Below are positions 12,712 to 18,259 of a DNA stretch of 20,626 nucleotides, in pieces; within the stretch, counting starts at the first letter, position 1, and each line of letters opens with the position of its first letter. The DNA lies in IMG/VR virus record IMGVR_UViG_3300010970_000029, positions 1 to 20,626 of that record, one strand, 5' to 3'. Source of the DNA: a virus. Below the pieces are notes generated by a model. The model was given only the letters and a program-made list of their open reading frames with translations. It searched no databases and had not been told where the DNA came from. The translations under genes and the position numbers were made by a program.

Positions 12712-12966
12712 CTAGCATTTCCACGCCCGAAGGCTTTTGTTGATACGGCTGTTGGGATCGTTAGCCGTCTTAGCGCTTGTCAGCTTCTTCTTCATGCCTG
12801 TCATCCGAGCACAGAAAGAATCCCGACGAGCGCCGCCTTCAGGCTGTGGAGCCTTCAACCCCGGCTTACCGGGATTGGCTTTGTTATAGGCGGCACGGCC
12901 CTTAGCATTGAGCCCACCTTTAGGATTTTTACCTTCTTTGCGGGTCCACGCCGGGGTCTTAGCCAT
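12712..12966 (-). CDS. Small basic phage protein, 84 aa
   Basis: The ATG at 12966 gives 84 residues: MAKTPAWTRKEGKNPKGGLN, then AKGRAAYNKANPGKPGLK, then GGARRDSFCARMTGMKKKLT, ending SRINKSLRAWKC. An upstream extension in frame would overlap the previous gene heavily and is not needed. The protein is very basic and short of hydrophobic residues. I recognise this pattern (W-RKEGKNP-GGLN-KGR, then RR-SFCARM-GM) as a widespread phage domain of unknown function, often encoded near head genes. The start overlaps the previous gene's stop by eight bases. It may bind DNA or the capsid; no direct evidence. Confidence 0.8.
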   Translation of the reverse strand: MAKTPAWTRKEGKNPKGGLNAKGRAAYNKANPGKPGLKAPQPEGGARRDSFCARMTGMKKKLTSAKTANDPNSRINKSLRAWKC

Positions 12967-13432
12967 AGAACACCGTGGTGTGGATGTCTGTTGCCAAAAA
13001 TACCCGGATTCCATTTTTAGCCAGAATGCCTTCGCCGGGTATGTACATATTGAACGCTGTGGCGTTAGACGCATCGGCTTGCAGCAAAACTTCCGGCCAG
13101 ATAGTTACGGACCCGCTTGCTGCGCCAGTGTTTGTGACGGTGACAGTGAACGTATTGGTACCCGTAACAGTGACTTGGTAGGGGTTGTCTGTCAAATCCC
13201 AGTCCAAATACACCCACTGCCCCGTAGCCAACCCGTGAGCTGCGGAAGTGATCGTAGCAGTGGTCGTAACCCGGGTATATGTGCCGGAAATAGAGCTATT
13301 ATCCACAAAAGCTGAGTAACCAGTAGCCCCAGTGAACGGGAAGACCACAGCGCCTTTTAGGCGTGTACGGTACGGAACCATCAAGCCGGATGTTGCGGCG
13401 TGTTGGGATTTAACGTCAGCTTGCATCGACAT
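12959..13432 (-). CDS. Putative virion structural protein, 157 aa
   Basis: This 157-aa protein begins MSMQADVKSQHAATSGLMVP, followed by YRTRLKGAVVFPFTGATGYS. Its middle holds a beta module with ITSAAHGLATGQWVYLDWDL, then TVTGTNTFTVTVTN, and SGSVTIWPEV. That HG-L-TG--VYLD pattern occurs in many phage virion proteins and also in the 623-aa nozzle-like protein of this window. The C-terminus (IPGEGILAKNGIRVFLATDI) reads like a strand-rich surface domain. The ATG at 13432 has AGGAG seven bases upstream, located just after the GC-rich hairpin. Head or head-vertex structural protein is the best guess from neighbours. Confidence 0.75.
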   Translation of the reverse strand: MSMQADVKSQHAATSGLMVPYRTRLKGAVVFPFTGATGYSAFVDNSSISGTYTRVTTTATITSAAHGLATGQWVYLDWDLTDNPYQVTVTGTNTFTVTVTNTGAASGSVTIWPEVLLQADASNATAFNMYIPGEGILAKNGIRVFLATDIHTTVFYG

Positions 13433-13443
13433 CGGAGTCTCCT

Positions 13444-13470
13444 AAGAAAGGAGGGGGGCCGAAGCCCCCC
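13444..13470 (-). terminator. GC-rich cUUCGg hairpin, probable weak terminator
   Basis: The minus strand reads GGGGGGC-TTCG-GCCCCCC (13453-13470), a perfect 7-bp stem closed by a C(UUCG)G tetraloop, followed by TCCTTTCTT. It begins 3 bases after the stop of the 151-aa gene. The U-tract is interrupted, so it may be a partial terminator or an RNA 3'-end stabiliser; the SD of the next gene follows within the tract region. Confidence 0.65.
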
Positions 13471-13473
13471 GGA

Positions 13474-13929
13474 TTAAACGTCCCAGACGCCGTTGTTGTA
13501 GATCGTGAAGACGAACACGCCAGTGAACGTACCCGCAGCGGCGGAAGCGCCGGAGATGCCATACACGGGGGTTTGGGCGGTCAAGCCTGTACCAACAACC
13601 AGCGAGCCGTTCGCGCCGATCAAGGTGCCCTTGGTATCAGCGTCAACTTCATTGAAGAAGCCGTCTGTGGTGGCCGCGGAACCGATGTCAATCGTGGGGT
13701 TTGTACCCGTAGCGCCACCAATGGTCAGCATATACAGTGGGACAGCGCCAACAGGCAGTACAAACGGGGTGCCAGTGGTACCCGATGTACCAACGCGCAC
13801 AACGGCGGCGGTACCAGATGCAACGAAGGAAACGACAACTGCCATCGTCAGGGGGGCGGGGGTCACACCAGATTCTTTAGCTGCGCCGCCGCTGGACCGC
13901 ATAAGTCCTTGGAAAGTGTTCAGTGCCAT
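13474..13929 (-). CDS. Putative virion structural protein, 151 aa
   Basis: This 151-aa protein starts MALNTFQGLMRSSGGAAKES and is otherwise rich in Ala, Val, Gly and Thr, with beta-type stretches (LTMAVVVSFVASGTAAVVRV, VGAVPLYMLTIGGATGTNPT). A more polar centre (DGFFNEVDADTKGTLIGANG) is followed by FTGVFVFTIYNNGVWDV. There are no Cys and few charges. This composition fits an abundant, trimeric capsid-decoration or other surface protein; the position after the capsid gene and its own flanking promoter/terminator signals fit high expression. The ATG at 13929 has AGGAG seven bases ahead. The decoration role is inference. Confidence 0.75.
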   Translation of the reverse strand: MALNTFQGLMRSSGGAAKESGVTPAPLTMAVVVSFVASGTAAVVRVGTSGTTGTPFVLPVGAVPLYMLTIGGATGTNPTIDIGSAATTDGFFNEVDADTKGTLIGANGSLVVGTGLTAQTPVYGISGASAAAGTFTGVFVFTIYNNGVWDV

Positions 13930-13953
13930 GTAGGTCTCCTGTCATTGGCTAGT

Positions 13954-14004
13954 CGGGACAATCCCGTCAGGAACAAGTATAGCATACAGTGCTTACGCAC
14001 TAAA
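13954..14004 (-). promoter_or_regulatory. Possible promoter and inverted repeat ahead of the 151-aa gene
   Basis: The 70-bp gap carries TGC-TATACT on the minus strand (hexamer at 13976-13981), an extended -10 with five of six matches. The -35 at 17-bp spacing is poor (TTTAGT, 13999-14004). Just upstream is GTGC-GTAA-GCAC, a small hairpin with a GNRA loop. Downstream, between the -10 and the SD, is CGGGA-TTG-TCCCG (13954-13966), which could act as an operator or 5' leader hairpin. Confidence 0.35.
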
Positions 14005-14575
14005 AGGAAGAGGTACTTAGTTTGTTGGATTTAGCGCAGTTATCGTTGTGGGTCATAATCTGGAGGTTCCATGGAACGTGGAGACCGCACACTACTTCTG
14101 ACCGCAAGGGGACAATATGATCGACTACGTGCTTGATCTTAGTCAGCTTCGTCATTGTCCGTGCCTGTGCGTACATAGCAGAAATAGCTGCTTTTTGCAT
14201 GGGGGTTAGCCAATGTGGCGCGGCCTCACGTGCACGACGTTTCCACGCATTTGCGGATATCTGTACATACTCGGGATTTCTGCTTTTCCAAGAACGTTTG
14301 TATTCGCGTACCATATCTGGTGCCCGAGATACAGCGCGAGCCTTTACAAGGTCTTTGTTCTTTTCGTAATAGCGGCGTCCCGCAGCTTTAGCGGCTTCAC
14401 TCTTAGGGTTTTCGGCGCGGCGGAGATTATCCGTAGTCCAGTCCTCTTTCATACACTCAGTACAAACTCCTTTGGTCTTACGAGGGGCTATGTGCCCGCG
14501 TGTGCAGGGCTCACTAGTGAAGTAGTATTTTGCCCCAGTATCTTTAGCTTCTTTGCGTGTTTTAGGGTAGTCCAT
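14000..14575 (-). CDS. Free-standing HNH endonuclease with N-terminal zinc motif
   Basis: The protein is 191 aa from the ATG at 14575. Residues 20-41 hold a zinc-binding pattern (EPCTRGHIAPRK and GVCTECMKE; Cys24, His28, Cys38, Cys41). A long basic helical middle (about 50-115, NKDLVKARAVSRAP) probably contacts DNA. The HNH core is C-terminal: HVVDHIVPL at 149-157, VCGLHVPWNLQI at 162-173 and NCAKSNK near the end. An earlier in-frame TTG at 14629 lies inside the -35 element, while the chosen ATG has a perfect GGAGGT four bases ahead. The gene interrupts the spacer between the capsid gene and the 151-aa gene and has its own promoter. It is probably a mobile homing endonuclease. Confidence 0.9.
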   Translation of the reverse strand: MDYPKTRKEAKDTGAKYYFTSEPCTRGHIAPRKTKGVCTECMKEDWTTDNLRRAENPKSEAAKAAGRRYYEKNKDLVKARAVSRAPDMVREYKRSWKSRNPEYVQISANAWKRRAREAAPHWLTPMQKAAISAMYAQARTMTKLTKIKHVVDHIVPLRSEVVCGLHVPWNLQIMTHNDNCAKSNKLSTSSF

Positions 14576-14579
14576 AGGT

Positions 14580-14585
14580 ACCTCC
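14580..14585 (-). promoter_or_regulatory. Strong Shine-Dalgarno fixing the HNH start
   Basis: GGAGGT on the minus strand lies four bases before the ATG at 14575. It rules in favour of the shorter HNH protein over the longer frame that would start within the promoter. Confidence 0.8.
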
Positions 14586-14600
14586 ATATACGATACTGGA

Positions 14601-14629
14601 AACATACCTAGTGTAGGGTTCACGGTCAA
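14601..14629 (-). promoter_or_regulatory. Putative sigma70-type promoter for the HNH gene
   Basis: TTGACC (14624-14629; five of six) and TATGTT (14601-14606; four of six) are separated by exactly 17 bp on the minus strand. The site lies directly after the capsid-gene terminator and ahead of the endonuclease SD, so it would restart transcription for the endonuclease and the structural gene behind it. Confidence 0.6.
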
Positions 14630-14631
14630 TA

Positions 14632-14663
14632 GGAAAAGAAAAAGCCCACCGAAGTGGGCTTTT
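14632..14663 (-). terminator. Strong intrinsic terminator after the capsid gene
   Basis: The minus strand reads AAAAGCCCAC-TTCG-GTGGGCTTTT (stem 14640-14663), then continues TCTTTTCC. A perfect 10-bp stem with a cUUCGg tetraloop and a T-rich tail is a textbook rho-independent terminator. It lies 25 bases after the capsid stop. The A-run on the other side would let it work on the plus strand as well, but no plus-strand gene needs it. Confidence 0.9.
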
Positions 14664-14688
14664 CCATAATGTTTTCAAGTAGTTAGGC

Positions 14689-15594
14689 TTATGCCCCCGT
14701 ACTGCCATAAATGCCCAACGGGTCCGAAACGCCGAAGCTATAACGTTCACGAGCCTTGTAGCGAACGTTGCCTGTATCAAAATCTCCGTCCATTGCAGTC
14801 GTCATGGCGGTACGCACAAAGTGCTTCATGCCGTTCGGAACGTCAGTGGTCAGGAACCAAGCATCGGTGTCGGTCAGGTAGTGGTTGACCGCATAGCCAC
14901 CGGGGATCGTGCCGTTGTTACGGATCGCGTTCACATCGTTGTCGGCGGTGCCTACGCGCTGATCCGACTCAAGGAGACGGGTAGCGATAAACATCGTCGA
15001 GGGTGGGATGATCAGCTTGCGCGGACGGGCAGCAATCAACAGACCACGTTCGTCTTTGAACGCAGCAATATCAATCGTGGCCTGTTCCAGAGCCGTTTCG
15101 TTCAAGTCAACGTCCGTCGAAGGACGGTTGGCGTTGGTGATGCCCGAAACAGTGGGGTGCGCAGTGTTGAACAGGGTCACGCCGTCACCCGAGGTGAAGG
15201 TGGTAAAGCCCGTGTTCAGCAGCGAAGCAGCTTTGACCTGCTTGGTGTACGCCATACCGCGGGCCAGAGCCTTGGTGTAGCGAGCCGACAGCGAGTCGTA
15301 CAGGTTATCTTCCATCGCTTCTTCAGTGATGGCGAAACCCATAGCCACGGTCTCGTGGGTATAACGAGCCGTGAACGATTCCTGCGCATTGTCATAAACG
15401 ATGGCAGAACCTTCGTTTTTAACAGGAGCTGCGCCGAAGCCCGACAGCTTGACTTCCTCTTCGAACGAACGTTCGGAGTTTTCGGTCTCGTAGATTTCCG
15501 TGTGCTCGTTTTCGTACTTCTTGTATTCCAGACCGAACAGAGCGTTCAGACCGGGCAGAAGTTCTTTGAGAGCCTGTGCGCGTGAAATTGCCAT
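14689..15594 (-). CDS. Major capsid protein, Mu gpT-like HK97-fold type
   Basis: This 301-aa protein is the probable main capsid subunit. After MAISRAQALKELLPGLNALF come EYKKYENEHTEIYETENSER and the beta-strand region FTARYTHETVAMGFAITEEA, then LYDSLSARYTKALARGMAYT, a spine-helix-like segment. GVTLFNTAHPTVSG is the NTAHP motif familiar from Mu gpT-like capsid proteins. AARPRKLIIPPSTMFIATRLL, shortened here, precedes the C-terminal domain with YFLTTD-type strands and FDTGNVRYKARERYSFG. Length suits this family. The position after scaffold and the strong SD (AAGGAGGG, overlapping the upstream stop) suit high expression, and the strong terminator behind it marks the end of the head transcript. 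Confidence 0.88.
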   Translation of the reverse strand: MAISRAQALKELLPGLNALFGLEYKKYENEHTEIYETENSERSFEEEVKLSGFGAAPVKNEGSAIVYDNAQESFTARYTHETVAMGFAITEEAMEDNLYDSLSARYTKALARGMAYTKQVKAASLLNTGFTTFTSGDGVTLFNTAHPTVSGITNANRPSTDVDLNETALEQATIDIAAFKDERGLLIAARPRKLIIPPSTMFIATRLLESDQRVGTADNDVNAIRNNGTIPGGYAVNHYLTDTDAWFLTTDVPNGMKHFVRTAMTTAMDGDFDTGNVRYKARERYSFGVSDPLGIYGSTGA

Positions 15595-15607
15595 TTATCA
15601 GCCCTCC

Positions 15608-16228
15608 TTACACGCCAACGGCGTTTGTCAGGCTGTGATAGCCCGGATTGAACTTCACCAGCACTTCGCCATAGGTGTCACCCGATGCCGATACGATGCT
15701 GACGATACGGAACGCAGCCGTGGTAGTGACCACGGTGGACTCCAGCGCGGAAGTCGAGTTGCCGTTCGGGATGTTCCCCGTCGAGGTGGACTGAGCCGCC
15801 GCGAAGAAGGTGTTGGTCCCGATGGCCGACTGAGCGACAGCACCGTCCAGTTGCGCTTGGAACAGCACGTTCGGATCATCGACAACGTATGCCTTGATCG
15901 AAGTGCCAGTGGGGGCAACGTACCCGGTCGGGTAGTATTGCGCGAAAATCAACTGCCCTTGGGCGTTGACATATTCGCAGCCGACAAACACGCCCAGCGA
16001 ACCAGTCAGCGTACCGCTGCCCGGAAGCGAGTTGGTGGTGCCGTCTGCGCCCGTCCCGGTAGACAGGACGAGGTAGCCGCTGGAGTTCAAGTTGACGACC
16101 TGACCATTATAGATGTTGGTCGAGGCCCCAGCGGGGTCGATAAGGTACTGGGACGTTGCCCCAGCATAAGCCATGCCATCTGCCCGCTTTACGGGCTTAA
16201 GGCCATAGGGTGCGTTGACCATCGACAT
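15608..16228 (-). CDS. Virion structural protein upstream of capsid gene, 206 aa
   Basis: This 206-aa protein begins MSMVNAPYGLKPVKRADGMA, followed by YAGATSQYLIDPAGASTNIY. That N-terminal pattern (N-P-GL-PV-----G) is typical of a structural protein encoded just before the capsid gene in many aquatic phages. The rest is beta-rich with few charges: VNLNSSGYLVLST, LGVFVGCEYVNAQGQLIFAQ and YYPTGYVAPTGTSIKAYVVD. It could be a capsid-decoration or capsid-stabilising protein; a maturation partner is an alternative. The ATG at 16228 has AGGAG nine bases ahead. The stop lies inside the capsid gene's SD, so expression is probably coupled to the capsid. Confidence 0.75.
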   Translation of the reverse strand: MSMVNAPYGLKPVKRADGMAYAGATSQYLIDPAGASTNIYNGQVVNLNSSGYLVLSTGTGADGTTNSLPGSGTLTGSLGVFVGCEYVNAQGQLIFAQYYPTGYVAPTGTSIKAYVVDDPNVLFQAQLDGAVAQSAIGTNTFFAAAQSTSTGNIPNGNSTSALESTVVTTTAAFRIVSIVSASGDTYGEVLVKFNPGYHSLTNAVGV

Positions 16229-16269
16229 GAGTCGAGTCTCCTACAATTTAGTTTCGGTGTGGCTCGGGA

Positions 16270-16716
16270 TTAACCCCGGCCAAACGTAGTGCGGGACGAA
16301 CGCTCCGGCGCAAGGACGGGCATCCGTGGGTCAGACTCGCGGAGGTAGTTACGATCCACGGCATCCATCTGAGCTTGCGCTTCGAGGGATTGGCCAATGG
16401 CGCGGTCCTCCGCAACTTCGGCGGGAATTGCACAGAGCAAGAGCCCACCGACTTCGATGTTCTCAGGGAAGCGCGAGTCAATATCAGTCATGATATGGAG
16501 CTCGGGAAATTCGGTCGCCTTTACAGGCACATAACCCTCACGAAAACGCCGAGACACGTTCGTCATATCTGCCTGACCCAAGGCGGAGGTGCGAACCCAC
16601 CGGAACTTCATTCCAGCACGGGGTTCGGGGGTCGGCAACATGGACTGCCGTTTCCAAGAACTTTTACGCTCGCCAGCTTCGCGAGTCTGTTGGGCACGGG
16701 GAGTACGTTCAGCCAT
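16270..16716 (-). CDS. Head-module hypothetical protein, 148 aa
   Basis: From the ATG at 16716 the protein is 148 aa and starts MAERTPRAQQTREAGERKSS, a disordered basic region to about residue 45 (WKRQSMLPTPEPRAG). A folded core follows with MKFRWVRTSALGQADMTNVS, FREGYVPVKATEFPELHIMT and GGLLLCAIPAEVAEDRAIGQ. The C-terminus is polar and ends RSSRTTFGRG. The alternative start ten residues earlier falls well within the scaffold gene and lacks a good SD, while the chosen ATG has AAGGAA eleven bases ahead. I recognise the F-RWVR pattern from proteins between scaffold and capsid genes of aquatic phages, without a function. A capsid assembly accessory is plausible. Confidence 0.75.
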   Translation of the reverse strand: MAERTPRAQQTREAGERKSSWKRQSMLPTPEPRAGMKFRWVRTSALGQADMTNVSRRFREGYVPVKATEFPELHIMTDIDSRFPENIEVGGLLLCAIPAEVAEDRAIGQSLEAQAQMDAVDRNYLRESDPRMPVLAPERSSRTTFGRG

Positions 16717-17620
16717 TGGAGGATTCCTTGAGGAGTTGCGCCGCATAAACTTCAGGCTTGAGACCCAGACGCTTGGCGAGTGCGACCTGAGTTGAGGTCA
16801 AGACAACCTTGCGCGGTGTGACATTGGTCTGACGACCAGCAGGAGCCACCACGGAACTCATTTGACGGCGGGTTGTCTTTTCCTCAGTTTTCCCATCGTC
16901 AAACCTGTCTGCGAACACACGGCGAACCGATGTGTTAATTTGATTATAGTATTCTTCGCTATCTGGCGCAACACCTTGCTTAATCAGGCGTTCATGCACG
17001 CCGTAAGCGTACCCGGTCATCTCGTCGTCCTTTTGGAACCACGGATTTTGTTGGGCCCAAGCGGTCGCACGCGAGGATGGAGGCGGCGGACCTGCGGGAC
17101 GTTGAGCAGGCGGTTGAGCCTGCTGTTCCTTTGTCGGGCGCTGCGGGCGGAAGGCGTTAACACGCGATTCCTCGTTTTTCAGCTCCGTCATACGCAGTTG
17201 TGCTTCAGTCAGGGCATCGCCATCACCAGCTTCGTATGCGGCTTTAAACTGCGCCTTAGCCTGCTCCAGTGCCGTACCGATACGCTGCTTGGCTTGGTCA
17301 AGCGAAACATCTTCGGTCGCTTCCAGACGGCGGGCCATGTGGTCCCGCTCTTCCTTCAGCTTGACCGCGATGTTGATGGCCTCTTCACGGAGGCGTGCAT
17401 CTTCTTCGCGGGCGCGGCGCTCAGCATGATAGTCATACTTCAGCTTGTTGATGCGCTTCTTAACCTTGTCGGAGTACCCTTCAAGGTCATCATCGTCATC
17501 GTTAGACGCTGCGGCCTGCGTTTCGGTAGCTTTCGGCTTACCGCGGTCAGGTTCCGGCGTATCGTCGATGATTTCCAGCTCGATTTCGCCTTCGTCATCG
17601 GTTTGATTATTGTCGTTCAT
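16709..17620 (-). CDS. Capsid scaffolding-like protein, 303 aa
   Basis: The N-terminus is strongly acidic (DDEGEIELEIIDDTPEPD and NDDDDDLEGYSDK). A long Lys/Arg/Glu-rich coiled coil follows at about residues 48-105 (KKRINKLKYDYHAERRAREE, then DARLREEAINIAVKLKEERD). A Pro/Gln linker lies near 165-185 (QQAQPPAQRPAGPPPP), then a helical segment (WFQKDDEMTGYAYGVHERLI). The C-terminus is basic (TPRKVVLTSTQVALAKRLGL) and could bind the capsid subunits, as in other scaffolds. Scaffold proteins direct procapsid size and leave before packaging. The start overlaps the co-chaperonin stop by four bases (ATGA), so the two are co-translated. The call rests on architecture and gene order; no protease motif is seen. 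Confidence 0.82.
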   Translation of the reverse strand: MNDNNQTDDEGEIELEIIDDTPEPDRGKPKATETQAAASNDDDDDLEGYSDKVKKRINKLKYDYHAERRAREEDARLREEAINIAVKLKEERDHMARRLEATEDVSLDQAKQRIGTALEQAKAQFKAAYEAGDGDALTEAQLRMTELKNEESRVNAFRPQRPTKEQQAQPPAQRPAGPPPPSSRATAWAQQNPWFQKDDEMTGYAYGVHERLIKQGVAPDSEEYYNQINTSVRRVFADRFDDGKTEEKTTRRQMSSVVAPAGRQTNVTPRKVVLTSTQVALAKRLGLKPEVYAAQLLKESSNG

Positions 17621-17985
17621 GCGCGGCTGTACCCCCGTGGGTCTTCGACGACTGCCTCTACGGTATCGTCATTGATTAAGCGGAACTCTTTGCCCAGCAC
17701 CTTGAAGCGGGTGCCTGAGTAAGAGCGGAAGATGATGAAGTCACCTTCGGCGCAGTACGGGCCGTTCGGGAACTTATTCTTGTCCACATAGCACTCCGCA
17801 CCAAGTTTGATGACATACCCTACTACGGATGCCACTTCTTCTTCGCGCTTGAGCTTGTTGGGGATGTAGACGCCACCCTTGGTGGTATCGCTTAGTTCGG
17901 GTACCGCGATCAGGATGTGGTAGCCCACTGGGTTAGGCAGCTTCGCGAGAACTTCCGCGTCTTCGACTTTATCAGCCGTATACAT
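17617..17985 (-). CDS. GroES-like co-chaperonin (Cpn10 family)
   Basis: This 122-aa protein matches the Cpn10 fold along most of its length: PVGYHILIAVPELSDTTKGG at residues 19-38 starts the barrel and leads into the mobile loop. The loop motif KGGVYIPN (36-43) corresponds to the KGGIVLT-type tripeptide that docks on GroEL. VASVVGYVIKLG (51-62) is the conserved V--G-V---G strand, and GDFIIFRSYSGTRFKVLGKE (81-100), ending with VEAVVEDP, matches the C-terminal barrel. An insertion (CYVDKNKFPNGPYC, 65-78) is longer than in GroES. Phage co-chaperonins such as T4 gp31 replace GroES to fold the capsid protein. This one sits between portal and scaffold genes, fitting that role. The SD is GGAG, eight bases before the ATG at 17985. 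Confidence 0.92.
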   Translation of the reverse strand: MYTADKVEDAEVLAKLPNPVGYHILIAVPELSDTTKGGVYIPNKLKREEEVASVVGYVIKLGAECYVDKNKFPNGPYCAEGDFIIFRSYSGTRFKVLGKEFRLINDDTVEAVVEDPRGYSRA

Positions 17986-18025
17986 ATCAATCTCCGCAAC
18001 AGTTTTAGGTACTGTCGTTACCTTG

Positions 18026-18085
18026 CGTGGAACTACTCCACGATGCGTTTAAGGAGTAATCTACATTGTACTATAGTTCAATGTA
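18026..18085 (-). promoter_or_regulatory. Two hairpins in the leader of the co-chaperonin gene
   Basis: The 85-bp gap before the co-chaperonin holds TACATTG-N10-CAATGTA (18062-18085, spanning the stop of the 62-aa gene) and CGTGGA-GTAGT-TCCACG (18026-18042). Neither is followed by a U-tract, so these are not classic terminators. They may limit read-through or shape the leader of the co-chaperonin mRNA. No convincing promoter is visible here. Confidence 0.35.
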
Positions 18086-18259
18086 CCTTTTCTCCAGTTC
18101 TTTGATGTCTGCTTCCGTATCGCTCAGTGCGGCGTATTCGCCGACTAAACGGCAGTAATCTTCAAAGTTTTTGGCCCCGCCAGTGGCGAGACCTTGTTCG
18201 ATATGCTGCTTACGCTCGTTGATCCTGCGTAGGAGGAGTTCGAAGATGTTACTTTCCAT
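18071..18259 (-). CDS. Small head-module protein, 62 aa
   Basis: The product is a 62-aa, highly helical protein: MESNIFELLLRRINERKQHI, then EQGLATGGAKNFEDYCRLVG, ending ADIKELEKRYIEL. It is soluble and charged, with heptad-like Leu/Ile spacing. The NF-DY-RLVGEY-AL pattern is one I associate with small proteins encoded directly after the portal gene in aquatic phages; function is not known. The start overlaps the end of the portal gene by 11 bases, so translation is coupled. It may assist portal assembly or be a small terminase- or connector-related factor, but nothing in the sequence proves this. Confidence 0.75.
   Translation of the reverse strand: MESNIFELLLRRINERKQHIEQGLATGGAKNFEDYCRLVGEYAALSDTEADIKELEKRYIEL

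Noticed and set aside
12049-12715. Plus-strand and second minus-strand open frames with His/Thr/Arg or Val/Trp/Ala/Glu repeats
   Set aside because: They are other-frame readings of the 24-bp array; a period divisible by three without stops keeps several frames open. Only the minus frame at 12070-12702 has an SD and fits the operon.
14576-14629. TTG start giving a 209-aa HNH protein
   Set aside because: It falls inside the predicted promoter, while the ATG at 14575 has a perfect GGAGGT.
14821-15585. 254-codon plus-strand open frame opposite the capsid gene
   Set aside because: It is antisense to a clear capsid protein, lacks an SD and has composition expected from reading the complement of a GC-rich gene.
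16862-17722. 286-codon plus-strand open frame opposite the scaffold gene
   Set aside because: It is a shadow of the coiled-coil frame; the sense strand has overlaps, SD and family features.
18026-18085. Rho-independent terminators before the co-chaperonin gene
   Set aside because: Both hairpins lack a following U-tract; kept only as leader structures.
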